64,000 nucleotides of DNA from Sedimentisphaerales bacterium (GCA_016935195.1 JAFGRL010000089.1:1-64000), one strand, 5' to 3'; shown: positions 34,588 through 44,040, counted from the stretch's first letter. Notes: a model not told the origin generated them from the letters alone. Translations and numbers: made by a program.

Positions 34588-36801
34588 ATGAACAGTTTTA
34601 AAAATAAACGCAGTTTTGCCTCAATAAGCCTGGCTTTTGTGATATTAGTTTGCCTTTCGATTTCACAATGTGCGTTGGCAGAAGCTTCGGATGATACGAA
34701 GCTGAGCATATTTATCAGTAATGGTGACAACCACTGGCTGGCACAACGGATGGCTGTTGACTCCAAAGAATCTATCGAAGCAGCTTTTGAGTTTATGAAA
34801 GACGTAGGTGTAAAGCGAGTGTACTGGCGGGGGATAGAAGAAATAGCCTGGATTGAGTATCAGAAAGAGCGCAGAGAAAGTGTTCAGTATTATCCATTCT
34901 GGCAGTGGATACGTCAGATTTATAAAACCATTGACCCTGATAAAATCGCTGTTGATGCTGCTCATAAGAACGGCATAGAAATCTGGGGTGTCGCCAACAT
35001 TATGGACTGGGGTGTCAGTGCTGATTTTGGCTGTGGTGATTTCTATCCGCATCAGGCAGAAGCGGTATTTCGCGTAGAGCATCCCGAATGGGTGCCGGTT
35101 GATAAGTATGGTGTTCGCAAACAGGGCGGGCCAATTGAATTGGCTTATCCTGAGGCGAGGAAGATGCTGGTTGATATGCACGTAAAATACGCCAAAGCCT
35201 CAGGCTATGACGGTATGACTACTCTTACTTATACAGAGCAATTCAGTATGCGAAATGAAGATGAGTTTGGCTTCAATGAACCTATCGTTAAGGAGTACAG
35301 GCGCAGGTACGGTGTCGATATTTGCAAAGAACCTTTTCATAAATACTACTGGCATCGTTTGCGTGGCGAGTATTTGACGGAATTTTTCAGGGATGTAAGG
35401 CAGAAGCTAAATAAAGCGGGCATAAAGCTCGGCGTATTTATTAATCCTTTTGATAAGCACTATACCCAGAAGTGGCCTCACGGCGGAGAGTATCGGTTTA
35501 ACACAGCAGGGCCGATTTTTATGGATATTGAAACGTGGATTGATGAAGGTATTTTTGACGAGTTCGAGGTTTGGGGTGCTTCCGGCAGGCAATTAGCAAC
35601 GGTTGATGAATTGCTTTATATGACGGAAGGTACTCCGATTGAGGTGATTCCATTTACCTCTCAACCCCGCAGCCAAATATGGAGTTCGGCGCGTAAACGC
35701 GGCTTTCATATTATGCAGTCACAGGCAGAGGAGTATAGGATGCTTGATAACTGCCTGGACGATCAACCCTTGTCGGCTTTGAAGGGTCAGGAAAAGGTAA
35801 TGCAGATGAAGGTCCTCTCCCAGATCATTTTAGGCAAAACCAGCGCAAAGTTTGAAGATGTTGCACCTCTTGCCAAGCACGATAATCTGATAATGCGAAG
35901 ATTGGCATTGGGAGCGCTTGCCAAGATTGGTGACGTCAATGCAGTACCTATTATAGAGGAAGCTCTGTTCGATTCGGAAAACGGCGTCCGCTGTGCTGCG
36001 GCAATGGCCTTGAAAGAAGTTCACGGCCCGGACAGTGCTGCCAGGATATTCGAAGCGGTTGACAGATGTAAATACGGCATCCACCCGTTGGCAGAAGCTG
36101 CCCATCTCGGCCTTTCGACTATGGTACAGGCGAAAAAGGGGCTTATTATAAAGACGGTAAAGAGCCATCCTAATCCGACAGTACGCAAGGTCGCGATAAG
36201 ACTTGCCGTCGGCAATGTTATTGATGATGTGGGAATATGGGCTTATGGAAACATTACCGACAAGGACATGATAGAGATGCTAAAGGACGCTGTTTTAAAT
36301 GACTCATCGCCTGATGTTGGCAAGTATGCAGCATTCGGCCTTGGGTATGTAGAAAATGATTCTGAAGTTGTTGAGGTTTTAATAAAGGCAACAGAAAAAG
36401 AAAATCCGATGGTCTCCGACACCGCAGCCAGGGCACTTGGTATGATAGCGGCCCGCAATGAAGAATCAATAAATCCGCTTAGGCCGAAGATGTTGGCTGC
36501 TTTGGAAAAACTCTTTGCTAAACTCGGCGATGGCTGCAAGCGGGCCGATGCCGAGTGGGGTTACCGGCCTGTTGGAAATGCCCTGGTTGCAATGGGTGAA
36601 GAAGGCCAAGCAATTCTTAAAAAGTTTATGAATCAAAAGGAAGACTTCAAACTTGCTGAACAGGCCTGGAAGAGCCTCTATATCCGTCAAAGACCACATC
36701 CATTCTGGCCGGTTACCGAAGAAGAAAACGCCGAAGCGTTTAAGAAACGTCCCGAATGGGTCAGGAAGGTTCACGAGCAAAGGCAGTTCAAGTTGGACTA
36801 A
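34588..36801 (+). CDS. Secreted glycosidase-like barrel plus HEAT-repeat protein, paralog 1
   Basis: The 737-residue protein starts at 34588 (AGGAAAGGG upstream; the frame extends to 34291 but overlaps the previous gene). After a signal peptide ending near CALAEA, residues 30-380 resemble hypothetical glycosyl-hydrolase TIM barrels: KRVYWRGIEEIAW, GIEIWGVANIMDWG, GYDGMTTLTYTEQFS, GPIFMDIETWIDEG. Conserved acids in TYTEQF and MDIETW are candidate catalytic residues. Residues 390-700 are HEAT/PBS-lyase-type repeats (HDNLIMRRLALGALAKIG, AVPIIEEALFDSENGVRCAAAMAL). It is a close paralog of the next gene. Confidence 0.78.
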   Translation: MNSFKNKRSFASISLAFVILVCLSISQCALAEASDDTKLSIFISNGDNHWLAQRMAVDSKESIEAAFEFMKDVGVKRVYWRGIEEIAWIEYQKERRESVQYYPFWQWIRQIYKTIDPDKIAVDAAHKNGIEIWGVANIMDWGVSADFGCGDFYPHQAEAVFRVEHPEWVPVDKYGVRKQGGPIELAYPEARKMLVDMHVKYAKASGYDGMTTLTYTEQFSMRNEDEFGFNEPIVKEYRRRYGVDICKEPFHKYYWHRLRGEYLTEFFRDVRQKLNKAGIKLGVFINPFDKHYTQKWPHGGEYRFNTAGPIFMDIETWIDEGIFDEFEVWGASGRQLATVDELLYMTEGTPIEVIPFTSQPRSQIWSSARKRGFHIMQSQAEEYRMLDNCLDDQPLSALKGQEKVMQMKVLSQIILGKTSAKFEDVAPLAKHDNLIMRRLALGALAKIGDVNAVPIIEEALFDSENGVRCAAAMALKEVHGPDSAARIFEAVDRCKYGIHPLAEAAHLGLSTMVQAKKGLIIKTVKSHPNPTVRKVAIRLAVGNVIDDVGIWAYGNITDKDMIEMLKDAVLNDSSPDVGKYAAFGLGYVENDSEVVEVLIKATEKENPMVSDTAARALGMIAARNEESINPLRPKMLAALEKLFAKLGDGCKRADAEWGYRPVGNALVAMGEEGQAILKKFMNQKEDFKLAEQAWKSLYIRQRPHPFWPVTEEENAEAFKKRPEWVRKVHEQRQFKLD

Positions 36802-36852
36802 GCGCTGTAATTGTAAGTAACAACAGATGTCTTAGTTGAAGGGCTAAGAGGT

Positions 36853-39087
36853 ATGGAAAATCAAAAGGAATCAAAAGTAGTATCAGTTTACAAAATACGA
36901 TGTATACGGTTTCTGATTATTCTTCTTGCGGTGTTATGTTTATTGCCGGGGCGGGGCAATACATCAAACTCTAAAAAGAAGAGTAATTTGTCAAAACCCA
37001 TTATCGATTGTTATATCAGTACCGGTGACCACAATTGGATGGGACAATCGCTTCCGATTGATTCGGCGGCATCTATCGAAGCTTCATTTGATATGCTCAA
37101 GGCATTAGGGATCCAGCGGATATATTGGCGGGGTCTGCAGGAAGCAACCTGGCTGGAAGGTATGCATGAGCGTCGGGAGAATCCATACTACTATAGCTTT
37201 TGGCAGTGGGACCGGCAGTTATATAAACAGATTGACCAAGATAAACTGGCGGTAGAAGCTGCTCACAAACGTGGAATGGAGATATGGGGTGTAGGGTCAT
37301 TGGCTGATTTTGGCGGTCAGGCTGACTCGCCGGGTTTTAATGATTACCCATTTAATTCTGAAGATAAACTTCGACTGGAGCATCCTGAATGGGTTCCCGT
37401 TGACAAATATGGCGTTATAAAACAAAACGGCCCCGTTGAGTTTGCCTACCCAGAAGCAAGAAAGGCTGTCATTGACCTCAATGTAAAGCACATCAAATAT
37501 GCCAGCTACGATGGAGTAACATTTCTCACGTATAACGAGAATTTCAGCACTCGTTTTCAGGATGAGTTTGGTTACAATGAGCCTATAGTCCGGGAATTTA
37601 AAAAACGCTATGGCATTGACATCCGTTTTGAACCATTCAACCGAGGTGCAAGCCGATTTGACTGGTACCGCCTTAGAGGTGAGTATGTAACAAAATTTCT
37701 TACAGAATTGAAAACTCAGCTCAATCCTCTTGGTATCAAAGTTGGTGTATTCATCAGCTCTTTTGAGCCTCATTATTCCCAGCCATGGAATGTGTCGGAC
37801 ATAATGCTTACGTGGGGTCACATGTATATGGACCTTGAAACCTGGGTGCAGAAAGGTATTGTCGATGAGCTTGAGGCTTATGGTTATTGCAGTGCAACCG
37901 GCCAATTAAAAACTGTAGAAGACCTGCTCTGGATGAGTCGCCAAACAAAAACAAACGTTTCACTCCTTACATCCTCGCCGCATGCACCACTATGGAAAGA
38001 AGTTCAGCGTAACACACGAACCATTTTCTCGGTAGCAGGAGATGAGATGTGGATAGACTATTTTAATATTCCCAATCAGCCGGTATCAGCTCTCAAGGAT
38101 AACAATGTTCTAATGCAGATGAAGGTTCTGTCTCAGATTATCTATGGCAAGACCAAAGTTGCAGTTGAGGACATCGCGCCATTGGCTAAACACAACAATA
38201 TCATTATGCGTCGATTGGCCTTAAATGCGCTGGGCAAGACAAAAGACTCAAATGCTGTGCCGATTATTGAGCGTGGTCTTGAAGATCCTGAAAATGCTGT
38301 GCGGTATATTGCCGCAGCGGCACTTAAGGATGTAAGTGGCCCTCAAAGTGCTGCAAAACTTCTGGCAGCAGTAGATAAGTATGCTACTCACCCGTTATGT
38401 GAGATTGCAGTTCAGACTCTGCCAAGTTTCCGCCCATTCCCTCAAACTGAATTGGTTGAGACAGTCAAGACCAGCACCAATCCTTGGGTTCGAACTGTTG
38501 CCATGCGGGCTTTGGCAGCTATGGCCAATGCCGATTTGATTGAAACATTTTCTACCGGTCTGAAAGATTCCGAACGATATGTTAGATATGCAGCGGCAAT
38601 GGGATTAGGTAATATTAGAAAGAGTCCTGAAGCAGTTAAAGTGCTTCTTGAAGCTACCACGCATGATGACCCGGTGGTATCTGACAGAGCCGCAGTGTCA
38701 CTTGGTGAGATTGCATCGAGGAACCAAAAGGAAATTGTCCGTAAGGACTCCACAGGAGAATCACTTAGGCCGCAGATGATTGCTGCCCTGGAGACATTAT
38801 TCGGCAAGCTCGGAGATGGCTGCAAAAGAGTTGATGCTGAATGGGGCTATCGTTCGGTCGGCAATGCACTTCTGGCTATGGGCAAAGATGGTGAAGCTGT
38901 GCTGCAGAAATTTATGAATCAGACCGGCGACCGCCGGCTGGCAGAAGACGCCTGGAAAGTCCTGTATATCCGCCAGAACCAAGATACTTTTTCAGAAGTT
39001 AGCGAAAAGGAAAATGACGAGGCCTTCAGCAAGCGCCCTGACTGGCTAAAAAAATTCCATTCAGAAAGACAGTTCAAGCTGAATTGA
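36853..39087 (+). CDS. Secreted glycosidase-like barrel plus HEAT-repeat protein, paralog 2
   Basis: The 744-residue protein has the same architecture as its upstream neighbour: an N-terminal hydrophobic signal (FLIILLAVLCLLPG), a barrel with QRIYWRGLQEATWLE, GMEIWGVGSLADFGG, VTFLTYNENFSTR and MYMDLETWVQKG, then HEAT repeats (HNNIIMRRLALNALGKTK, ERYVRYAAAMGLGNIRK). The WRG, HPEWVPVDKYG, TYxExFS, DLETW/DIETW and C-terminal GDGCKR(V/A)DAEWGYR(S/P)VGNAL blocks are conserved between paralogs, marking likely functional sites. There is no exact match to a characterised GH family that I know. Cotranscription with a propeller protein and a URO-D protein suggests one pathway. Confidence 0.78.
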   Translation: MENQKESKVVSVYKIRCIRFLIILLAVLCLLPGRGNTSNSKKKSNLSKPIIDCYISTGDHNWMGQSLPIDSAASIEASFDMLKALGIQRIYWRGLQEATWLEGMHERRENPYYYSFWQWDRQLYKQIDQDKLAVEAAHKRGMEIWGVGSLADFGGQADSPGFNDYPFNSEDKLRLEHPEWVPVDKYGVIKQNGPVEFAYPEARKAVIDLNVKHIKYASYDGVTFLTYNENFSTRFQDEFGYNEPIVREFKKRYGIDIRFEPFNRGASRFDWYRLRGEYVTKFLTELKTQLNPLGIKVGVFISSFEPHYSQPWNVSDIMLTWGHMYMDLETWVQKGIVDELEAYGYCSATGQLKTVEDLLWMSRQTKTNVSLLTSSPHAPLWKEVQRNTRTIFSVAGDEMWIDYFNIPNQPVSALKDNNVLMQMKVLSQIIYGKTKVAVEDIAPLAKHNNIIMRRLALNALGKTKDSNAVPIIERGLEDPENAVRYIAAAALKDVSGPQSAAKLLAAVDKYATHPLCEIAVQTLPSFRPFPQTELVETVKTSTNPWVRTVAMRALAAMANADLIETFSTGLKDSERYVRYAAAMGLGNIRKSPEAVKVLLEATTHDDPVVSDRAAVSLGEIASRNQKEIVRKDSTGESLRPQMIAALETLFGKLGDGCKRVDAEWGYRSVGNALLAMGKDGEAVLQKFMNQTGDRRLAEDAWKVLYIRQNQDTFSEVSEKENDEAFSKRPDWLKKFHSERQFKLN

Positions 39088-39124
39088 TAGCCGGCAACTT
39101 AACTTACAAAAAGGGCTATTGAGT

Positions 39125-40270
39125 ATGCACAAAACAAGCGGCATCTTCGGCAATGTGGAGCTTACGCCTGCCTGGTTTCAAGCGACTTATGGTTTGCAGG
39201 AGCCGAACCCATTTGAAACTGATATTGATGAGCTGGTTGAGCACACAATAAAAAAAAACAAACTGCTTTACGAGCGATTTCCTGAGCTGCCTTTAGGAGA
39301 ACGTGAACCACAACCTTCTTGTCCTATCCTTCTCTATGACCGTAGAATCGTAATAGCAGCGGCGTATGGCGAATCTGCATTTGTCTGGAACGCCCAGACC
39401 GCAAGTTTTTGGGTAGATAAGAATTTTGGCCCTTGGAAAGGCTTTAACGACGTCTCAAGTGTTCTCAAAGTTGAAGTTCCCGACTGGGAAAATGTCGGTC
39501 TGGTTCAGGAAATGTTGGCAAAATGGGAGCAGGTCCGAGAAAAGACTGACGATTCGATTTATGATAACGCAATAGAATGGCTTGATTTTGATTGGCAAAA
39601 TCCCTATACGGGGCGTAAATACCGTTTCAGTGATGATGCAAGTTTTATTGATTTGGGGCTGTTTTTGTGCGGCAGTACCGAGTTCTTTACAATTTTAGCC
39701 GCGGGCCCACAACTGGCTCAGGCAATGCTTGAAAAGTGTTTTGAGCTTAGTACGAGCTACAGCAGTTTTTTGAGAGGTGTCTTTAATCGACAAAAGGTAA
39801 CGGCATTTTCAAGCCTTGGCGGTGATAATTCCTGCAATCTTTCTGGACAGATGTACAGACAATATGCTATGGCATATGATGCAATGCGGGTAAAAAGGTA
39901 CGGCAATCTGCCTTGTAATTTACATTCCTGTGGTCCTTCTTCGCATCTTTACGAAGTCTGGTCGACATATCCCAATAGAGATAATATTGTGTTAATGCAG
40001 ACCCGCGGAATCCCTGGTCAACTGCATAAGCTCAAAAAAGCTCTGCCCAATACCTTTCTGCAGATAACCATCCATCAGCCCCAGTTTGATTTTGAAAATG
40101 AGAGTCCCGAGAACATACAGAAGATTGTGGAGCATTATGCCAAAGAGGCCGGTTATCAAAACCTTGAGCTTGTAGTAGTGGTCAACCAGGCTACTGAGAA
40201 GGTTGATCGAAATATCCGGTCCTTTTATGAAGTTATAGGACAGATAAACTCTCAACTGTTACAGAGCTGA
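39125..40270 (+). CDS. URO-D-family protein, second type
   Basis: The 381-residue protein starts at the ATG at 39125 (AAAAAGGG upstream; a TTG two codons earlier is the other option). The URO-D fold is suggested by SDDASFIDLGLFLCGSTEFF, SSLGGDNSCNLSG and the ligand motif NLHSCGPSSHL (His-x-Cys-Gly); a third ligand would come from TIHQPQFDFENESPENI. It is diverged from the URO-D protein at 31937. It is the last gene of the glycosidase-like operon, only 37 bp after the HEAT paralog. There is no signal peptide, so it acts in the cytoplasm, unlike its operon partners. Confidence 0.75.
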   Translation: MHKTSGIFGNVELTPAWFQATYGLQEPNPFETDIDELVEHTIKKNKLLYERFPELPLGEREPQPSCPILLYDRRIVIAAAYGESAFVWNAQTASFWVDKNFGPWKGFNDVSSVLKVEVPDWENVGLVQEMLAKWEQVREKTDDSIYDNAIEWLDFDWQNPYTGRKYRFSDDASFIDLGLFLCGSTEFFTILAAGPQLAQAMLEKCFELSTSYSSFLRGVFNRQKVTAFSSLGGDNSCNLSGQMYRQYAMAYDAMRVKRYGNLPCNLHSCGPSSHLYEVWSTYPNRDNIVLMQTRGIPGQLHKLKKALPNTFLQITIHQPQFDFENESPENIQKIVEHYAKEAGYQNLELVVVVNQATEKVDRNIRSFYEVIGQINSQLLQS

Positions 40271-40403
40271 AACTTTCCCTGTATATTTTCCCAAGTTTTT
40301 TAATGCTGCTGCCACTGTGCATCTTATCATGCTAAGTATTGTACGCAATTCATTGTCCACCTTATAAAGGCCAAGTAGTATAAATAAAAAATATATTTTT
40401 CCC

Positions 40404-40431
40404 TTGCTATATGTGCAAATGACCATATAAT
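40404..40431 (+). promoter_or_regulatory. lexA promoter with candidate LexA operator
   Basis: TTGCTA (40404-40409), a 16-nt spacer and TATAAT (40426-40431) form a promoter 27 bp before the lexA ATG. An inverted repeat TATATG (40408-40413) / CATATA (40424-40429), spaced by 10 nt, fills the space between the -35 and -10 boxes. That is where an SOS operator would block polymerase. It does not match the E. coli CTGT-N8-ACAG or Bacillus GAAC-N4-GTTC boxes. Confidence 0.5.
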
Positions 40432-40458
40432 GGTTTATAGCTATTTATGAGGTGAAAA

Positions 40459-41073
40459 ATGCAGCCTCTTACGGAAAAACAGCAGAAGGTATTCAAATTT
40501 ACTAAAAACAGGCTTCTAAACAACAATCCGCCCAGCCAGAGGGAAATCGCAGAACATTTTGGCTTAGCTCAGAACTCAATCTATCAGATTATCTGTTATT
40601 TGCGGGGGAAAGGATATTTGTCAGATGTAGCCGGTCATCGAGGGCTTCGGCTGTCCAAAGAATATATCAGAAACACTCGACACGCCGACGGTGTTCCTAT
40701 TGCAGGACAAGTGGCCGCAGGTGAGCCCATTTTGGCTGAGGAGAACATAGAGTGTTATGTAAATGTAAAGAAATTGCTTGGCTTGGAAGATGACGTATTT
40801 TTTCTGAGGGTTTCCGGCGACAGTATGGTTGATGAAGGGATTATGGATGGCGACCTGGTTAGTGTCAAGCCTGAGACGAACATTTATAACGGCCAAATTG
40901 CAGTGGTTTTGCTCGATGATGAAGCAACAGTCAAGCGAGTATATATTCAAAAGAACCGAATCGCCCTGAAGCCTTCCAACAAGGCAGCGGGCTACCAGAC
41001 CAAATATGTAAAACGTACTGACAAGGATATTCGTATAATAGGTAAGGTTACTGGCTGCCTGAGGGCAATATAA
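40459..41073 (+). CDS. lexA: LexA repressor
   Basis: The protein has 204 residues and is the SOS repressor. The N-terminal winged helix has PPSQREIAEHFGLAQNSIYQ as the DNA-reading part. The cleavage site is Ala87-Gly88 in QVAAGEP, and the serine/lysine dyad is Ser122 (SGDSM) and Lys159 (ATVKRV). It heads an operon with a DUF72 gene, umuD and umuC. DNA damage should therefore induce its own operon through RecA-stimulated self-cleavage. The recognition helix differs from E. coli LexA, consistent with a different operator. Confidence 0.94.
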   Translation: MQPLTEKQQKVFKFTKNRLLNNNPPSQREIAEHFGLAQNSIYQIICYLRGKGYLSDVAGHRGLRLSKEYIRNTRHADGVPIAGQVAAGEPILAEENIECYVNVKKLLGLEDDVFFLRVSGDSMVDEGIMDGDLVSVKPETNIYNGQIAVVLLDDEATVKRVYIQKNRIALKPSNKAAGYQTKYVKRTDKDIRIIGKVTGCLRAI

Positions 41074-41091
41074 GTGAGGTCCAGAGCAAAA

Positions 41092-41952
41092 ATGATTTGT
41101 CCGATCAATATTGGCATAGCAGGTTGGTCCTATCCGGATTGGAATGGGATTGTTTATACTAATTCGAAGGCCGACCAACTTGAATTTATCAGTAATTTCG
41201 TGGATTGTATCGAAATTAACAGCACCTTTTACCGCCCGCCCTTTGAAAAGACAACGAAATCATGGCTGGAGAGAACCTCGAAACATCCGGAGTTTTTCTT
41301 CACCGCCAAGCTGCACAAGCGATTTACTCACGAAGGCCGGATTGACCCCGAGATAGTAAAGTATTTCCATAAAGGTTTCGAGCCTCTTTTACAAGCAGGT
41401 AAGCTCAAAAGCCTGCTTGTGCAATTTAGGTATGACTATTCTGATACCAGGGGTAATCGTCAGCACTTATCAAATATAGTGAAGAATTTCTCCGATACCT
41501 TTAATCTGGCCGTAGAGTTAAGACATAAATCGTGGGAGAAAGCGGATGCGATGGGCTTTTTGCAGGAACTCGGCGTTTCAGTCTGTAATCTTGATTATCC
41601 GACAACCTTTAATTCATTTGATATGCAGCAGTGCACCGTAGGCAGAGCAGGATATTTCAGGATGCACGGCAGAAATGCAGAAAAATGGTTCAGTAAGGCG
41701 GGCAGGGACCAGACTTACAATTACTACTATGACAACAAGGAACTTTCCCAGATAAAATCGAGGCTTGAAAAATTAGCCCAGGCGTTTGAGACTTTAACGG
41801 TAATCGCTAACAATCATTATAAAGGAGCTGAACTTGCCAACGCCCTTGAGTTAAAATATCTGTTAACAGACCAAAAGCAGGTCGTCCCAGAGGGTCTTTT
41901 ACGGACATATCCAAAGCTGGCGCAGATTTCCTCGAACAGACAGCTTTTCTGA
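41092..41952 (+). CDS. DUF72 (YecE-like) protein in the SOS operon
   Basis: The 286-residue protein is predicted to be a TIM-barrel-like DUF72 protein: IGIAGWSYPDWNGIVY at the N-terminus, CIEINSTFYRPP, FFFTAKLHKRFTHEG, AVELRHKSWE, YFRMHGRNAEKWF. The ATG at 41092 starts 18 bp after the lexA stop, with GAGGT upstream. The family's activity is not established to my knowledge; a nuclease or hydrolase role has been suggested from fold only. Its place between lexA and umuDC points to a role in the DNA-damage response in this organism (inference). Confidence 0.88.
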   Translation: MICPINIGIAGWSYPDWNGIVYTNSKADQLEFISNFVDCIEINSTFYRPPFEKTTKSWLERTSKHPEFFFTAKLHKRFTHEGRIDPEIVKYFHKGFEPLLQAGKLKSLLVQFRYDYSDTRGNRQHLSNIVKNFSDTFNLAVELRHKSWEKADAMGFLQELGVSVCNLDYPTTFNSFDMQQCTVGRAGYFRMHGRNAEKWFSKAGRDQTYNYYYDNKELSQIKSRLEKLAQAFETLTVIANNHYKGAELANALELKYLLTDQKQVVPEGLLRTYPKLAQISSNRQLF

Positions 41953-41983
41953 GCTTTTTCAACAGTTTGGAGATAATCAGTTT

Positions 41984-42415
41984 GTGAAAACTACAGGTGA
42001 AATAGTTTATAGGCCGGATTCGTCAACGCAATATCTGCAATCTTTTTTTGATGTGGGTGTATCGGCGGGATTCCCTTCCCCGGCTGCCGACTATGAAGAG
42101 GGCAAACTCGACTTAAACAGGCATTTAATTAGAAACCCTGCAGCTACCTTTTTCGTTAAAGCGAATGGTGATTCAATGATCGGTGCTGGGATACATTCAG
42201 GAGATATTCTGATTGTTGACCGCAGCCTTGAGCCAAAGGATAAAAGCGTTGTTATTGCAGTTATAAACGGCGAGTTGACGGTCAAAAAAATCAGAATTCG
42301 GAACAGGAAAATTATCTTAGAGCCGGAAAATCACAATTACCCAGTACAAGAGATAACCCCTGATACTGACTTTGAAGTTTGGGGAGTGGTGACCAGCGTT
42401 ATCCACAGGCTATGA
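41984..42415 (+). CDS. umuD: UmuD, S24-family self-cleaving subunit of polymerase V
   Basis: The 143-residue protein closely resembles E. coli Umu[49 protein letters not shown]. The cleavage site is Ala28-Gly29 (Cys-Gly in E. coli), with dyad Ser64 and Lys101. RecA-stimulated cleavage yields UmuD', which partners UmuC in error-prone translesion synthesis. The start is a GTG with GGAG 11 nt upstream. Its stop overlaps the umuC ATG (ATGA), giving coupled translation. Confidence 0.93.
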   Translation: MKTTGEIVYRPDSSTQYLQSFFDVGVSAGFPSPAADYEEGKLDLNRHLIRNPAATFFVKANGDSMIGAGIHSGDILIVDRSLEPKDKSVVIAVINGELTVKKIRIRNRKIILEPENHNYPVQEITPDTDFEVWGVVTSVIHRL

Positions 42416-43668
42416 AAGAGCTATTTGCACTTGTTGATTGCAATAACTTCTATGTTTCCTGTGAGCGGGTTTTTAACCCGGAACTGGCACACAGGCCGGT
42501 AGTGGTATTATCCAATAATGACGGGTGTGTTATTGCCCGCTCGAACGAAGCAAAAGCCCTTGGTATCAGCATGGGCGTTCCCGCCTTTAAAGTTAAGAAT
42601 ATAATCGATAGAAATGCTGTTAAGGTTTTTTCATCAAACTATGCACTTTACGCTGATATGTCCAGCCGGGTTATGGAGACGCTGTCAACTTTTAGCCCTG
42701 AGATAGAAATCTATTCAATTGATGAAGCGTTTGTCGATATTGCTGGTTTCAATTGCTCACTGACAGATTACGGTCGAAACATACAAAGAACCGTCAGGCA
42801 ATGGACAGGAATACCGGTATCGGTGGGTATAGCCCAAACCAAAACGCTTGCAAAGATAGCCAACAGGATTGCCAAAACATCAGCAAAGGCCGATAGCGTG
42901 CTGGATTTGACTCATTCTCCGTATCTAAACAAGGCGTTGGATAAAACTCCGATTGAAAAAGTCTGGGGGGTTGGACTAAAAACGGCTCTTAAACTAAAAA
43001 GGGCTGGTATTGAAACGGCTCTGGCCCTGAGAGATGTGGATATAAGCTGGATCAGGCAGAAATTTGGCGTTGTGGGAGCAAGGACGGTCTATGAGTTAAG
43101 AGGCGTCAGCTGTTATGCATTAGAGCAAAATCCGCCGGCCAAGAAATCGATCTCCGTTACACGGACGTTCGGCAGAGAAGTGGACTCGGTCGAACAGTTA
43201 AAAGAAGCCATTGCCAGTTATATTTCAATAGCAGCAGAAAAATTAAGGCAGCAGCATTTAGCAGCCTGTGTAATGACTGTGTTTGTAGCGACCAGCCGAT
43301 TCATCAAAAACAGATATTCCAACTTCTATACTATGGAATTTCCGGTTGCAACTAATGACACTGTCGAGTTGATTCGCCGCGGGCTGGTTTGCACTGATAA
43401 TTTATATCGGAAAGGATACCGGTTTAAAAAGTGCGGCCTCACCCTTAACAGCCTAGTGCCGGAAGGACAAATTCAAGGAAGTTTGTTTGATAGTACTGAC
43501 AGAGATAAATCCGGGCGATTGATGCAGGCCGTTGATGCTGTAAATGCCAGAGTGAGCTGTCCGCTTCATTGGGCAGCAGAGGGCTTGAATCAAAGCTGGG
43601 CGGTGAAGTTCAATCGGCGATCGCACAGATATACTACCCGGTGGGATGAACTGCCTGTAGTGGCATAA
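42412..43668 (+). CDS. umuC: UmuC, Y-family DNA polymerase V catalytic subunit
   Basis: The 418-residue protein starts at the ATG overlapping the umuD stop. Catalytic acids are Asp9 in [16 protein letters not shown] and Asp104/Glu105 in YSIDEAFVD. The helix-hairpin-helix region ([16 protein letters not shown]) and little-finger domain are present, followed by the UmuC-type C-terminal segment ([36 protein letters not shown]). It copies damaged DNA with low fidelity. Last gene of the lexA-DUF72-umuD-umuC operon. Confidence 0.95.
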   Translation: MKELFALVDCNNFYVSCERVFNPELAHRPVVVLSNNDGCVIARSNEAKALGISMGVPAFKVKNIIDRNAVKVFSSNYALYADMSSRVMETLSTFSPEIEIYSIDEAFVDIAGFNCSLTDYGRNIQRTVRQWTGIPVSVGIAQTKTLAKIANRIAKTSAKADSVLDLTHSPYLNKALDKTPIEKVWGVGLKTALKLKRAGIETALALRDVDISWIRQKFGVVGARTVYELRGVSCYALEQNPPAKKSISVTRTFGREVDSVEQLKEAIASYISIAAEKLRQQHLAACVMTVFVATSRFIKNRYSNFYTMEFPVATNDTVELIRRGLVCTDNLYRKGYRFKKCGLTLNSLVPEGQIQGSLFDSTDRDKSGRLMQAVDAVNARVSCPLHWAAEGLNQSWAVKFNRRSHRYTTRWDELPVVA

Positions 43669-44040
43669 CTGGAAGGACTTGACAGCTCTGGTTATTTGGC
43701 TTTGAATGAGTAAGAGAAAAATCGGATATCGAATTCGGTTGCTTGCTCTCGGTCAGTCGGGTCACAACTGTTAAGCCTGACAGGTTTACGGTTTGTTTGA
43801 AGGTCAACGGCTAATTCTGTCATCTTGCAATTCACATCTGCTCCAACTATAATTTGTACTTACCAAGGATGTGGGTCCTGATCGACATCTGATAGAACAA
43901 GGCCGTGACAATGTGGAGCAGATGGCGACTTTCCTGAAAAAAACTGCCACTGCTGGTATGTTGACGTTTGATTACGGCAGGAACTTTACTGTGAAAAACC
44001 TGAAGAAGTTGCGGATACAATCGTAATTACGGAGACAATT
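43669..44040. other. Intergenic region with a possible decayed reading frame
   Basis: There is no complete gene. A plus-strand frame of 57 codons (43853-44026) reads like protein (GRDNVEQMATFLKKTATAGM, FDYGRNFTVKNLKKLRIQS) but lacks a start that fits and is cut by a stop at 43850. It may be the tail of a disrupted gene. GGAG near the end is the ribosome binding site of the HD-domain gene. Confidence 0.35.
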
